A stretch of DNA of 64,000 nt from Rheinheimera nanhaiensis E407-8 (GCF_000296695.1 NZ_BAFK01000005.1:1-64000), one strand, 5' to 3'; positions 55,446-64,000 are shown, counted from the first letter of the stretch. Program-made: numbers and translations. The notes: generated from the letters alone by a model not told the origin.

Positions 55446-56517
55446 ACGACAGGTCTCCTTTTGTCGCAGACGCCGCATGCTGCCCATTGGCAGGACGTGG
55501 CACCTGATCCATATCATGTGACTGGTTCACGCTAAGCCGTTCGGCCCGTTGTTTAGCCATGTCATAGCGGTAAATTTGTGCCGTGCCGGTGCGTAAACTG
55601 GTAAACAGCACCTGCTTGCCATCGGCAGACCAATGTGGGTTGTAATCTTCGTGTGGGTGCTGGCTTAGGTTAGTGACCGCAGAACCATCGGCATTCATCA
55701 CGAAAATATCCATCCGCGTCAGACCGGGATCATCCCGGCTACTGGCAAACAGTAACTGACGGCCATCGGCAGACCAGCGCGGCGTTTCATAAGCCGCCGG
55801 TTTATCGGCCGTCAGGTTAACGGACTCACCGGTTTGCAGGTCGGTGCGAAACAGTGCTAAATGCCCTCGCATGTCAGCAACATAGGCAACATAACGGCCA
55901 TCTGGCGAAATAGCCGGGTGCGCTTTATTACGTTTTGATGTCTGCTCACTGATATTTTTCAGGCCACTACCATCGCGCTGCACCAGCCAGACATCGGCCT
56001 TGCCATCGGCATTAGCGCCCAAAAACACTAACTGTTTACCATCGGCCGACCACACTGGCGCATCGGGCCCTTTCTCCAGGCCATCCGCTACCAGCACTTT
56101 GGTCTCGCCAGTGGCCAGTTGTACCAGATGCAGTTCCACACCCGTTTTACTGTTATCTCTGGCCAGATAGGCAATGGCAGTGCCATCCGGCGACCAGGCT
56201 GGCGCCGTTTGCCATAGCGGGCTTGGTGTTAACCGGCGCAGCTGACTGCCATCGGCTTGCATCAGATAGATAGCAGACTGGCCGTCGCGCACTGAACTAA
56301 ATGCCAGTTCACTGCCATCGGCAGACCAGGCTGGCTGGGTATTCACTGAGCTGCCGCTGGTAAGCGCCTGTTCGCTACTGCCCTGACGCAGGTAGATATG
56401 GGCATGACCATCACGGATAGAGACAAAGGCCAGCCCCTGCTGCTGCGGTGTAGCGCACAGGCCAAAGCTGGCTAACACCAGCGCCAAACCGGTGACAACA
56501 TATCGTTGCAGGTTCAT
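55435..56517 (-). CDS. Secreted TolB-like WD40/PD40 propeller protein
   Basis: A 360-residue exported protein with a signal peptide (about 1-22) and six or seven PD40-type repeats of the form PxWSxDGxxLxFxSxRDGxxxIY, as in TolB. Examples are PAWSADGSELAFSSVRDGQ and PHWSADGKQVLFTSLRTGT. It is not expected to be true TolB: no tol-pal genes lie nearby and its N-terminal TolB domain is missing. It overlaps the downstream dockerin-protein gene by 11 bases and starts three bases after the upstream small Ig-like gene. Confidence 0.8.
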   Translation of the reverse strand: MNLQRYVVTGLALVLASFGLCATPQQQGLAFVSIRDGHAHIYLRQGSSEQALTSGSSVNTQPAWSADGSELAFSSVRDGQSAIYLMQADGSQLRRLTPSPLWQTAPAWSPDGTAIAYLARDNSKTGVELHLVQLATGETKVLVADGLEKGPDAPVWSADGKQLVFLGANADGKADVWLVQRDGSGLKNISEQTSKRNKAHPAISPDGRYVAYVADMRGHLALFRTDLQTGESVNLTADKPAAYETPRWSADGRQLLFASSRDDPGLTRMDIFVMNADGSAVTNLSQHPHEDYNPHWSADGKQVLFTSLRTGTAQIYRYDMAKQRAERLSVNQSHDMDQVPRPANGQHAASATKGDLSYEK

Positions 56518-56519
56518 CG

Positions 56520-56873
56520 CTAGTCTCCTGCCGGCCGTACCAGCACAGCAGTGGTTGCTACCAGGCGTTTTTTGCTGTCACGCACCTGCAGCTGATACTG
56601 GCCCGCACTGCCGGTAACCAGTTGAAAGCTCAAGCTGCCGGACTCGTCAGCCGTCACCAGCTGTTGGCTACTTTTCTTGCCCATAATGGTCTTAATGCTG
56701 TAACTTTCGCCAGCGCTAAAATGCTGGCCTTGCAAGGTGACGATATCACCGGCTGCAGCATGCGATGGCCCGGACAGTACTGCTTTTGCCCCCGCCAGCG
56801 CGCCAAAACTCAGACAACAGAGCAAATATAAAGATAGGGTGCCAAGGCCCCTGATTGAAACAAGGTTTTCCAT
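56520..56873 (-). CDS. Small secreted Ig-like protein
   Basis: A 117-residue exported protein: signal peptide to about ALAG (residue 28), then a single beta-sandwich domain resembling an IPT/TIG or Ig-like fold (VTLQGQHFSAGESYSIKTI, AGQYQLQVRDSKK). It is the first gene of the four-gene secreted operon, with AGGAG before its ATG. Function unknown. An inverted pair of GCACTA-type elements lies 55-90 bases upstream. Confidence 0.65.
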   Translation of the reverse strand: MENLVSIRGLGTLSLYLLCCLSFGALAGAKAVLSGPSHAAAGDIVTLQGQHFSAGESYSIKTIMGKKSSQQLVTADESGSLSFQLVTGSAGQYQLQVRDSKKRLVATTAVLVRPAGD

Positions 56874-56928
56874 TGCTAGCTTCTCCTTTGAAAAAAGTCG
56901 AAACCCGCATCACACCTTAATATGCAGG

Positions 56929-56960
56929 ACGCACTACAGTGCAGCACAATGCATAGTGCA
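56929..56960. promoter_or_regulatory. Inverted GCACTA elements before the secreted operon
   Basis: GCACTA (56931-56936) and TAGTGC (56954-56959) form an inverted pair. Each with flanks matches the TAG(T/C)ACTANNGT element of the bdh and gntP-like promoters at about 9 of 12 positions. It could bind the adjacent LuxR-type regulator. Confidence 0.3.
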
Positions 56961-57054
56961 AGCCAACATTAGAAGGTACTGTTTTATCTGACATTAATAT
57001 AGGTTGCTTTCGCACGCTGAGGAGGCTTTGTAAAGCTGCCTGACGCTGGTATTG

Positions 57055-57696
57055 CTAGGACGGCAGCCTTAGCTTTTCAAATAAGATGCCGGCCAGGGTA
57101 CGGTTATTGACATTTAACTTGCGCAGTATGGCCGAGACATGTTGTTTTACCGTGGTTTCCTGCACCTGCATTTCATAGGCAATTTGCTTATTGAGCAGGC
57201 CATCGGCAATCATCTTCAGCACGCGAAACTGCTGTGGTGTCAGCTGCTCCAACCGGCTGGCAAAGTCTTCATCGATCAGTGCCTTGGCGTTGTGCACGTC
57301 TTGCGCCAGCGCGGCCGGCAACCAACTGTCGCCATTTAACACGGCACTGATGGCTTGCGACAGTAGCTCAAGCGGCGCTGACTTAGGAATATAGGCGGCA
57401 GCGCCAAGTGCCAACGCTTGCTTTATCACGACCGGGTCTTCCTCCGCCGATACCATAATCACCGGCACGTCCGGGTATTCGGTGCGCAGCGCGGTTAAGC
57501 CGGTAAAGCCTTCACTGCCTGGCATTTTTAAATCGAGAAAAATAAAGTGGGTGTCGGGGTGGGCTCGCAGTAAAGGCCACACCTGTTGCATATTTTCCGC
57601 TTGCAGCAGTAATGCATCGCTGCCAAGAATATTGGCACAGGCTTGGGACAGGGCCACCCGAAACAGTGGGTGATCATCAGCAATTAAGGCAATCAT
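57055..57696 (-). CDS. LuxR-family response regulator (NarL/AgmR/CrbR type)
   Basis: A 213-residue regulator. The receiver has acidic IADDHP, phospho-acceptor Asp55 (FLDLKMPG) and Lys in YIPKSAP. The C-terminal LuxR helix-turn-helix (about 148-206) reads LTPQQFRVLKMIADGLLNKQ and VQETTVKQHVSAIL. This type is the usual partner of SSS-PAS kinases such as CrbS, and the hybrid kinase at 49528 has no other candidate here. It lies 67 bases after the receptor gene and before the secreted operon, all on the minus strand. Confidence 0.87.
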   Translation of the reverse strand: MIALIADDHPLFRVALSQACANILGSDALLLQAENMQQVWPLLRAHPDTHFIFLDLKMPGSEGFTGLTALRTEYPDVPVIMVSAEEDPVVIKQALALGAAAYIPKSAPLELLSQAISAVLNGDSWLPAALAQDVHNAKALIDEDFASRLEQLTPQQFRVLKMIADGLLNKQIAYEMQVQETTVKQHVSAILRKLNVNNRTLAGILFEKLRLPS

Positions 57697-57730
57697 AAGC
57701 TAACTTCTGGGCTTTTTTGCCCATCATGTA

Positions 57731-57748
57731 CCGGGGCTTGCGCCCCGG
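57731..57748. repeat. GC-rich hairpin between the receptor and regulator genes
   Basis: CCGGGGC and GCCCCGG make a 7-bp stem. No T-run follows on the minus strand, so it may protect mRNA or terminate weakly. Confidence 0.35.
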
Positions 57749-57762
57749 CAAGGGTTTTGTGT

Positions 57763-60075
57763 TTAGAAACGGTAACCGACACTCAGGCTTACTGTGCGTG
57801 GCGCACCGTAATAACCAATCAGCGTATTGTCACCGCCCAGGCCTGGAATATACTGGCCAGGGTTAGCCGGGTCCGGCGCAATAAACGCATAGTTACCTAC
57901 CAGATACTCTTCATCAGTCAGGTTTTTACCATGCAGTGCTATGCTCCAGTGGCCATCATTACTAAACCAGGTTACCCCCAGGTTTAACAACCCATAGCTG
58001 TCTTGTGTCAACAGGTTGTCCAGCTCTACCAGTGAGTAGCTGCTGCGATAGTTGTAGTTACCATTAACAATTACATCACCAAAGTCTGTCAGCAGGTTGT
58101 AACTGAAGCCAACATTCGCCGTCGTCTCCGGTGTATTGGTTACCGAGAAGCGATCGGAAATATCCACCGCGCCGGTGCCCGGCACAAAGGTTAGCGCCTC
58201 TTCAAAACTGGCATCTATCAGGCCCAGATTACCGTAAATTTCCAGCTCACGACTGGCTTTCCAGGTCACTTCCAGCTCCAGGCCTGTCGCTTCTGAACGG
58301 CCAACGTTACCTAACCGCTGGTTCAATGCCGTTGCATCATTTTCATCAGGGATCACGGCGATATATTGGCGGTCCTTGTGGTCCAGCATGAATAAGGTGG
58401 CATTAATGCGCAGCCGGTCATTCCAGTCGCTTTTCATACCAATTTCAAACGAGTTAACATCTTCAGGATCAGCGGCAGGCTCCGCCACCGTCGCCCTTGG
58501 GTTAAAGGTACCGGACTTAAAGCCCTGGCTGTAACTGGCAAACAACATCAGATCATTACTGTGCTGATATTCCACACCAATTTTTGGCGTTACCTTAGAC
58601 CAGCTTTCGCTGTCATCCAGCACCACTGGCGTGGTTAAACCATCTGGCCGCACATAGCCTGGGATCCAACCCGACTCCGGATACACAATGTCAAAAATCA
58701 GCCCATTGCGCACCACCGCTTCTTTTTCATCTTTGGTGTAGCGTAAGCCTGCTGTTACCGACCATTTATCATCAATATCGTAAGTCCCCTGAGCATATAG
58801 CGCAGTGCTGTCACCGTTACTGCAACCTCCCACTTCACGGGTAAGCCCCGGCGCCCCCAAGGATTGTCCCAATACCCCCAGAATGGCATCGAACACACCA
58901 CAGGAATCAGCTGTGTAATAGTAAGCACCTGATACCATCTTAAAGCCATCAGTCTGGTAGTTAAGCTGGAACTCCTGCGTGAACTGCTCATCGTCATAAA
59001 TGGCAGGCACGTCAAAAATAGGCAAAGAGGTATTATCAAAATCAATATTGGTTGGCGAGTAACTCTCGCGCTGGGCGGTAATCGACTTTAACGTCCAGTT
59101 ATCGTTGATGTCCCAGTTAACCGTCAGGCTTAAGCCTTCGGTTTCCACTTTATTTTTTGTTGGTAAGCTGGTGTACGAGTCGAATACACTGTCAGGCACC
59201 GGCGCATCAGTCAGTAGGCTTGGCAGTAAACGAAAGCCGCCTTTGGCATTCGATTTATCGTCGGTTTTGTCATAGTTCAGCCGCATAAACACCGCATCAG
59301 TCGGGCGGTATTCCAGCGTCATACGGTAGGCTTGTAAGTCTTTGTTGTAGTTTTCCCCATCCTGATTGGGCAACGCTGAGGTTAAAAAATTACCATAACC
59401 GTCACGCTGTAAGTTGGCATAACCGAAGCCAAAATACAGCTGGTTGTCAATCAGCGGGATCTGACCGGTTAATTTCACATCGCCCTGTTTATAGCTGCCG
59501 GCGGTCAGGTTTACCGCAAATTCAGTGTCGCCGCTCATCTCTTTAGTGACGTATTTCACTGCGCCACCAATGGTGTTTTTGCCATAAAGCGTGCCTTGCG
59601 GGCCACGCAGTACTTCAATGCGTTCTACGTTGAGGATATCCAGCACCGCGCCTTGTGGCCGCGCGACATAGACATCGTCAATGTAAATACCTACGCCAGG
59701 CTCATAACCCCATAACGGGTCTTCCTGGCCGACACCACGGATAAACGCCGTCAGCGTCGAGTTAGTACCACGGCTTTGCTGCAGGGTGGTATTAGGTGAG
59801 AACTGCTGAATTTCCACCACTGACTCCAGGCCACGCTCAGCAATATCGGCGGCACCAATAGATGTCACGGCAACCGGCACTTCCTGCAGGTTTTCCACTG
59901 TGCGCCGGGCGGTCACCTCAATCCGCTCCAGCTTAACTTCTTCATCGTCTTTTGCGCTTTCCTGCGCCAGCGCAGGCAGGGCAAAACTACTGCTGATGGC
60001 TAAAGCAATAAGGCTGGGTTTTAACAGGGTACGACTAAACTTGTGCTGTGCATCTTTATTATGGTTATGGGCCAT
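57763..60075 (-). CDS. TonB-dependent receptor, possible hydroxybutyrate-oligomer uptake
   Basis: A 770-residue receptor of the FecA/siderophore-like type. After a long signal peptide (ends at PALAQ) comes a TonB-box-like ERIEVTARR, a plug with VERIEVLRGPQGTLYGKNTIGG split over the conserved area, and a 22-strand barrel ending in VSLSVGYRF with terminal Phe. The frame is open to 60102; the ATG at 60075 has AGGAG eight bases upstream. It diverges from the GntP permease gene, and the two would move a substrate across outer and inner membranes. The ligand is inferred from context, not from sequence. Confidence 0.85.
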   Translation of the reverse strand: MAHNHNKDAQHKFSRTLLKPSLIALAISSSFALPALAQESAKDDEEVKLERIEVTARRTVENLQEVPVAVTSIGAADIAERGLESVVEIQQFSPNTTLQQSRGTNSTLTAFIRGVGQEDPLWGYEPGVGIYIDDVYVARPQGAVLDILNVERIEVLRGPQGTLYGKNTIGGAVKYVTKEMSGDTEFAVNLTAGSYKQGDVKLTGQIPLIDNQLYFGFGYANLQRDGYGNFLTSALPNQDGENYNKDLQAYRMTLEYRPTDAVFMRLNYDKTDDKSNAKGGFRLLPSLLTDAPVPDSVFDSYTSLPTKNKVETEGLSLTVNWDINDNWTLKSITAQRESYSPTNIDFDNTSLPIFDVPAIYDDEQFTQEFQLNYQTDGFKMVSGAYYYTADSCGVFDAILGVLGQSLGAPGLTREVGGCSNGDSTALYAQGTYDIDDKWSVTAGLRYTKDEKEAVVRNGLIFDIVYPESGWIPGYVRPDGLTTPVVLDDSESWSKVTPKIGVEYQHSNDLMLFASYSQGFKSGTFNPRATVAEPAADPEDVNSFEIGMKSDWNDRLRINATLFMLDHKDRQYIAVIPDENDATALNQRLGNVGRSEATGLELEVTWKASRELEIYGNLGLIDASFEEALTFVPGTGAVDISDRFSVTNTPETTANVGFSYNLLTDFGDVIVNGNYNYRSSYSLVELDNLLTQDSYGLLNLGVTWFSNDGHWSIALHGKNLTDEEYLVGNYAFIAPDPANPGQYIPGLGGDNTLIGYYGAPRTVSLSVGYRF

Positions 60076-60163
60076 CTTGGCTCTCCTGCTGTTTGATTTC
60101 ACATGATCTTGTTGTTATTTGTGTAGCCTTACTGTAGGCGCAAACGCAGATTTTTTAACCTGT

Positions 60164-60179
60164 ACCTTAGTACTATGGT
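60164..60179. promoter_or_regulatory. 16-bp palindrome between receptor and GntP permease genes
   Basis: ACCTTAGTACTATGGT matches its own reverse complement at 14 of 16 positions. It sits between divergent genes. Part of it, TAGTACTATGGT, resembles TAGCACTAAAGT before the hydroxybutyrate dehydrogenase gene (9 of 12). Confidence 0.5.
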
Positions 60180-60232
60180 GATGCCTGCTGTCCTGTATCA
60201 GACTAAACGAAAATGAGCACAAGGATAACAAG

Positions 60233-61534
60233 ATGTTGAGTCTTATAGGGTTGCTGGCCGGGCTCGGCTTGCTGATTACGCTAACGATGCGCGGCTTTAA
60301 CCTGTTTATCACGGCACCACTGTGCGCTTTGCTGGTGGCTATCACCAACGGCATTCCGTTTTGGCAGGTCAGTGACAAGCTCGACTTTGTCCACGGTTAT
60401 ATGAGCGGCTTTTCCGGCTTTGTTGCCGCCTGGTTTTTAATGTTTTTATTAGGCTCGCTGTTTGGCAAATTAATGGAGCACACTGGCGCGGCCGATGCGG
60501 TGGCGCTGGCGATTGTGAAAAAACTTGGTCACGGCAAAGCGGTGTTAGCCGTAGTGCTGGCCTGTGCCGTGCTTACTTACGGCGGTGTCAGCGTGTTTGT
60601 GGTGGCATTCTCGGCCTACCCAATGGCGGTCAGCTTGTTTAAAGGCGCTAACCTGCCGCGGCGTTTTATTCCGGCCGCACTGGCGCTGGGCTCAGTCACC
60701 TTTACCATGACCTCGGCCGGCTCGCCGGAAATTCAAAACTGGATCCCTATTCCTTATCTGGGCACCACGCCCTATGCCGGCTGGCAGGTCAGTATAGTGG
60801 TTGCCATCTTTATGGCCGTTGCCGGTTACGCTGCGCTGATGTGGATGATTAAACGGGCGCAGGCTGCTGGCGAACACTTTGTGCAGCGCAGCAGCGATCC
60901 GGAAATTACCGACCGCGCCTTACCCCACCCGCTGACGGGCATAATTCCGTTAGGTGTGGTGCTGCTGTTATCTTTTTTACTGCACGACAGTCTGCAACAA
61001 GCAGCATTAATTGTCGCGCTCTCCGGTGGTGTGGTCAGCCTGTACCTGCTTAACTTTCGTTTTTTACGTAACCCGGCAGCAGCCACCAATGAAGGCGTGC
61101 TAGGGGCACTGTTGGCGATAGGCAACACTGCCGCCGTGGTGGGGTTTGGCTCAGTGGCGAAACTTACCCCGGCGTTCAACAGCGTGGTTAACACCATGAC
61201 ACACTTGCCGGGGCCTGAGCTTTTAGGCGCTGCGGTAGCGGTAAGTGCCATTGCTGGCCTTACCGGCTCAGCTTCCGGCGGCCAGGTGATTGCGCTGCCC
61301 GAGCTGGCACCGCACTATTTAGAGCGTGGTGTCGATGCCGAGCAGCTGCACCGCGTGGTGGCCATCTCGTCCGGTGCACTGGATTCCCTGCCGCATAATG
61401 GCTATGTGGTGACCACTATCCGTGCTATCTGTGGTGAAAGCCATCAAAACGCCTATTGGCCGGTCGCCGTTGTCAGCGTATTAGTACCGGTGCTTGGCAC
61501 AGCGCTGGCTATCTTATTATTTCAGTGGTTTTAA
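60233..61534 (+). CDS. GntP-family permease, possible 3-hydroxybutyrate importer
   Basis: A 433-residue inner-membrane permease with about 12 hydrophobic helices. Text such as GGVSVFVVAFSAYPMAVSLF and SGALDSLPHNGYVVTTI belongs to the GntP group, in particular the branch often labelled D-beta-hydroxybutyrate permease. AAGGA precedes the ATG. It is followed after nine bases by an exported alpha/beta hydrolase in the same direction and diverges from a TonB-dependent receptor. With the dehydrogenase at 48733 this suggests import of 3-hydroxybutyrate. Confidence 0.85.
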   Translation: MLSLIGLLAGLGLLITLTMRGFNLFITAPLCALLVAITNGIPFWQVSDKLDFVHGYMSGFSGFVAAWFLMFLLGSLFGKLMEHTGAADAVALAIVKKLGHGKAVLAVVLACAVLTYGGVSVFVVAFSAYPMAVSLFKGANLPRRFIPAALALGSVTFTMTSAGSPEIQNWIPIPYLGTTPYAGWQVSIVVAIFMAVAGYAALMWMIKRAQAAGEHFVQRSSDPEITDRALPHPLTGIIPLGVVLLLSFLLHDSLQQAALIVALSGGVVSLYLLNFRFLRNPAAATNEGVLGALLAIGNTAAVVGFGSVAKLTPAFNSVVNTMTHLPGPELLGAAVAVSAIAGLTGSASGGQVIALPELAPHYLERGVDAEQLHRVVAISSGALDSLPHNGYVVTTIRAICGESHQNAYWPVAVVSVLVPVLGTALAILLFQWF

Positions 61535-61543
61535 GGAGCGATA

Positions 61544-62701
61544 ATGCGCTGGCTTACCGCCCTCATACTTTGCTTTAGTGTCGCTGTATCGGCCGACCCC
61601 TTACTGGTAGCAAAGCAGCGCTTTACGCTGGACAAGTTTACTACCGAAAATGGCCAGACTATTGCCCCGGTTAATATCGGCTGGGAAGCCTATGGCACAC
61701 TTAATAGCGATAAATCTAATGCGATCTTAATTACCCATTTTTTCTCTGGCAGCAGCCATGCTGCCGGTAAATACCACACCGAGGATGCCGCCGCTGGCTA
61801 TTGGGATGCCATTATCGGCCCGGATAAAGCGATAGACACCAATAAGTTTTATGTTATCAGCAGCGATACCTTAGTAAACGCCAATGTGTTTGACCCCAAG
61901 GTGATTACCACGGGCCCGGCAACGATTAACCCGGCGACAAGCAAACCCTATGGTTTAGCTTTTCCGGTGGTGACCATTGGTGACTTTGTTGAAGTGCAAA
62001 AAGCGCTGCTCGACAGTTTAGGCATTGACAAGCTGCATGCGGTAATAGGGCCATCGATGGGCTCGTTTCAGGCCATTGAATGGGCAGTGCGTTACCCCGA
62101 CAAGGTTGAACGGCTGCTGCCAGTGATTGGCAGCGCCTATATGGACAACTACAGTGCAATTAAACTGCAGCGCTGGGCCTACCCGATTTTACAAGATCCG
62201 GCCTGGCAGGGCGGCGACTACTACGATAAAGGCCAGCCCTGGCAGGGCTTAAGCACGGCACTGGCTTACATTACCCAGGATGCCTTGCACCCGGACGGCT
62301 TCAACCCACGCTATGCGGCCTTTAGCACCGATAAAGCCTTACATCAGGATATCCGCGCCCTGCCACAAGCCTGGCAGCAACTGCTGGCACAAGCCCGGCA
62401 ACGGGCAGCAAAACAAGACGCCAACCATATTTTGTATTTAGTGCGGGCCTCGCAGCTGTGGCGAGCCGGCATGGGCGATAACTGGCAGCAGGCACTGGGC
62501 CGGGTGAAAGCCAAAACGCTGTTTTTGCCCGCCAGCGGTGATTTACTGCTACCACCGGCATTAAGCCAGCACAGCGTCAAGGTAATGCAGGCAGCCGGTA
62601 ACAGCGCACAATATGGCGAGATCCCCGGCAGCTTTGGTCATTTAGACGGCGTACTGGGCATCAGCACTGTGGCCAGCCAAATCAGTGATTTTTTAAAATA
62701 A
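61544..62701 (+). CDS. Exported alpha/beta hydrolase of the MetX-like group
   Basis: A 385-residue protein with a signal peptide (about 1-17, ends SAD). It has an alpha/beta hydrolase fold with nucleophile Ser171 (GPSMGSFQAIEW), Asp333 (ASGDLLLPP) and His366 (FGHLDGV), all in the order expected. The closest family pattern is homoserine O-acetyltransferase (MetX), but export to the periplasm makes methionine synthesis unlikely. AAGGAG precedes the ATG. It is coupled to the GntP permease. A role as an esterase releasing 3-hydroxybutyrate or related acids from oligomers is a fitting inference. Confidence 0.82.
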   Translation: MRWLTALILCFSVAVSADPLLVAKQRFTLDKFTTENGQTIAPVNIGWEAYGTLNSDKSNAILITHFFSGSSHAAGKYHTEDAAAGYWDAIIGPDKAIDTNKFYVISSDTLVNANVFDPKVITTGPATINPATSKPYGLAFPVVTIGDFVEVQKALLDSLGIDKLHAVIGPSMGSFQAIEWAVRYPDKVERLLPVIGSAYMDNYSAIKLQRWAYPILQDPAWQGGDYYDKGQPWQGLSTALAYITQDALHPDGFNPRYAAFSTDKALHQDIRALPQAWQQLLAQARQRAAKQDANHILYLVRASQLWRAGMGDNWQQALGRVKAKTLFLPASGDLLLPPALSQHSVKVMQAAGNSAQYGEIPGSFGHLDGVLGISTVASQISDFLK

Positions 62702-62720
62702 CGACAGTGCCATTTCCTGG

Positions 62721-62750
62721 TAGGCGCTGCTGGTTTTGGGCGCCTTTTTT
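62721..62750 (+). terminator. Terminator after the exported hydrolase gene
   Basis: The stem AGGCGC/GCGCCT with a 12-base loop is followed by six T. It ends the permease-hydrolase operon. Confidence 0.75.
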
Positions 62751-62880
62751 CTTTGCCGATAAAAAATTTCGCTAACCGGCTAATTATCCGCTAAAACTAT
62801 CGGGCAGTGCCTTGCAAAAGCATGGCAGTCAGGCAAGATAGCAGTTTTACAACAAACTGATTTTTAAAAGGAAGTAACCA

Positions 62881-64000
62881 TGGCCTATGATTACGGCAGT
62901 GAATCGCTTGGCATCCGTAACCCGTTTAAAGCTGAAGGCTTATTGCGCGCCATTCGCGGCCTGCTGGTAAGCTTACTGGGTATTTACCCACTGCTGCAGG
63001 TGGTGAGTCTGGTGCAGCAGGATAAAACCTTGGCCTGGATTTATGCCGCAGTCGGTTTTATGTTGCTGGCCGGTGGCCTGCGGGCGCTGGGTGGCGGTAT
63101 TTTTCAGATGCTGCGTTTTTTTGTTGGCCGCAGCGTACCCACCTCGCTGGCACCTAATTACAGTAAGTCTGAGCGTGAAAGCGCTAAACTGGAACAACCG
63201 CATTATAAAAGCATCGATTTAGAAGAGATGCTGATGGGGCGGAAAAACAAAACCTTTGTCGAGCCGGTAGGCTTTATCTCCCGCCTGGTGCACACCCTGG
63301 TGCCCAAGCTGATTTTTCTACCCTACCCACTGCGTAACCTGGCGCAGCGCTTTGCCGGCGCGCTGATTGCCACTGCGATAGCGCTGGTGGCCTATGCATT
63401 AACCGCCTTTGTCTGCCTGACAGGGCTGGCCGGTGACACCGGCGATATCCTGCTGCCGTTCTTTTCTTTTGTGCTGGTGGTGTACCTTATTTTAACCTGG
63501 CGCGCGGCCAGCACCGTGTACCGGCAGGCGGAGAAAAGCATTGAAACCCAGGGCAACCTGAAGCTGGCCAAAATTATGGCGTTCGCTATTCTGGCACCGG
63601 TACTGCTGGGGCTGGGCATTAATTATCTGCTGCAGCAACCAGAGGTGCGCCAGTTTGTCACCGAGCTGCAACAATCCGAGCTGCAAAGCTTTGCTGTTAC
63701 ACCGCAATTGTTGTTAGTACTGCTGTTTGCTGCCTTAAGCGGCGCCTTTATCTTCCTGCTGCTAAAACAGCGTACTGCCCAGGTGCAGGCGCAAACCAAA
63801 GTGTCGGAGTACCGCGCCAACTGGCAGGAGAATATTCACCCGCGTGAGCTGTTTGTTAATATCGACAATATCGTGATGGCAAACCGCCGTTATAAAGAGA
63901 TCCCGAACCGGGTGTACCGCGAGCTTAACCCCAGCCTGAACGAACAATCTGAAAGCAAAGGCGATTTTAGCGGCGAAGTGATGATTGAAACCCAGCCGGC
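62881..64000 (+). CDS. Multi-pass membrane protein, cut by the window end
   Basis: An open frame of 373 codons running to the last base of the window, so the protein is incomplete. The start MAYDYGSESLGIRNPFKAEG is preceded by AAGGAAG at good spacing. Hydrophobic segments lie at about 28-47, 52-75, 157-180, 187-205, 221-240 and 264-288, with hydrophilic loops between. I do not recognise the family and see no enzyme motif. It is separated from the previous operon by a terminator and about 130 bases. Confidence 0.7.

Noticed and set aside
55435-56517. True TolB of the Tol-Pal system
   Set aside because: Only the propeller repeats are shared; the N-terminal TolB domain and tol-pal neighbours are absent.
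61544-62701. Homoserine O-acetyltransferase (metX) as the function
   Set aside because: The fold matches but the signal peptide and permease operon argue against a role in methionine synthesis.

Overview
The window is a continuous stretch of chromosome from a free-living, probably aquatic gammaproteobacterium. The gene content and protein style fit the Rheinheimera/Alishewanella/Arsukibacterium group of Alteromonadales/Chromatiaceae: three TonB-dependent receptors, GlcNAc catabolism with NagP and an SIS-type NagB, SapC and cupin_8 partners of a receptor, PEP-CTERM-like proteins and long PstC/PstA permeases. The genus is an inference. I found no tRNA, rRNA, CRISPR array, insertion sequence or prophage. 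Base composition looks even, so this reads as core and niche-adaptation DNA and not as an island.

Region 1 (about 1-21300) is mainly a phosphate-starvation locus. It holds phoR-phoB, a large duplicated beta-helix-like lipoprotein followed by a TonB-dependent receptor, an OprO/OprP-type porin, pstS-pstC-pstA-pstB-phoU, and an NMT1/SsuA-GGDEF protein after the pst genes. PhoB-box-like direct repeats with 11-bp spacing lie before phoB, the lipoprotein, the porin, pstS and, separately, pstC. A small non-Pho module is embedded here: an OmpW protein, an NTF2-like secreted protein and an OmpR-type two-component pair.

Region 2 (about 21650-32250) carries two convergent secreted subtilases of different architecture, a PEP-CTERM-like protein, the kbl-tdh threonine degradation operon, a TetR regulator and coaD.

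Region 3 (about 32270-46730) is a chitin/GlcNAc regulon. The operon nagK-nagB(II)-nagA-nagP diverges from a GH20 hexosaminidase around a palindromic operator. A second operator lies before a TonB-dependent receptor followed by a cupin_8 gene, and a third, with one extra base, before the divergent LacI-type regulator (NagR-like). SapC and a TauE/SafE permease lie between.

Region 4 (about 46780-62750) contains an AbgT transporter, a 3-hydroxybutyrate dehydrogenase followed by an SSS-PAS-kinase-receiver hybrid sensor, a LuxR-type regulator, a TonB-dependent receptor, a GntP-family permease and an exported alpha/beta hydrolase. Together these look like a pathway for 3-hydroxybutyrate or its oligomers. 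Inside it is a four-gene secreted operon of unknown function: a small Ig-like protein, a TolB-like propeller, a dockerin-bearing propeller and a cohesin-like protein with a PEP-CTERM-type tail. A related TAG(T/C)ACTA-type element occurs in three promoters here and may be the regulator's site. The window ends inside a large membrane-protein gene.

Starts were moved from the longest reading frame wherever a ribosome binding site, signal peptide or family alignment supported an internal start; each case is stated in its entry.
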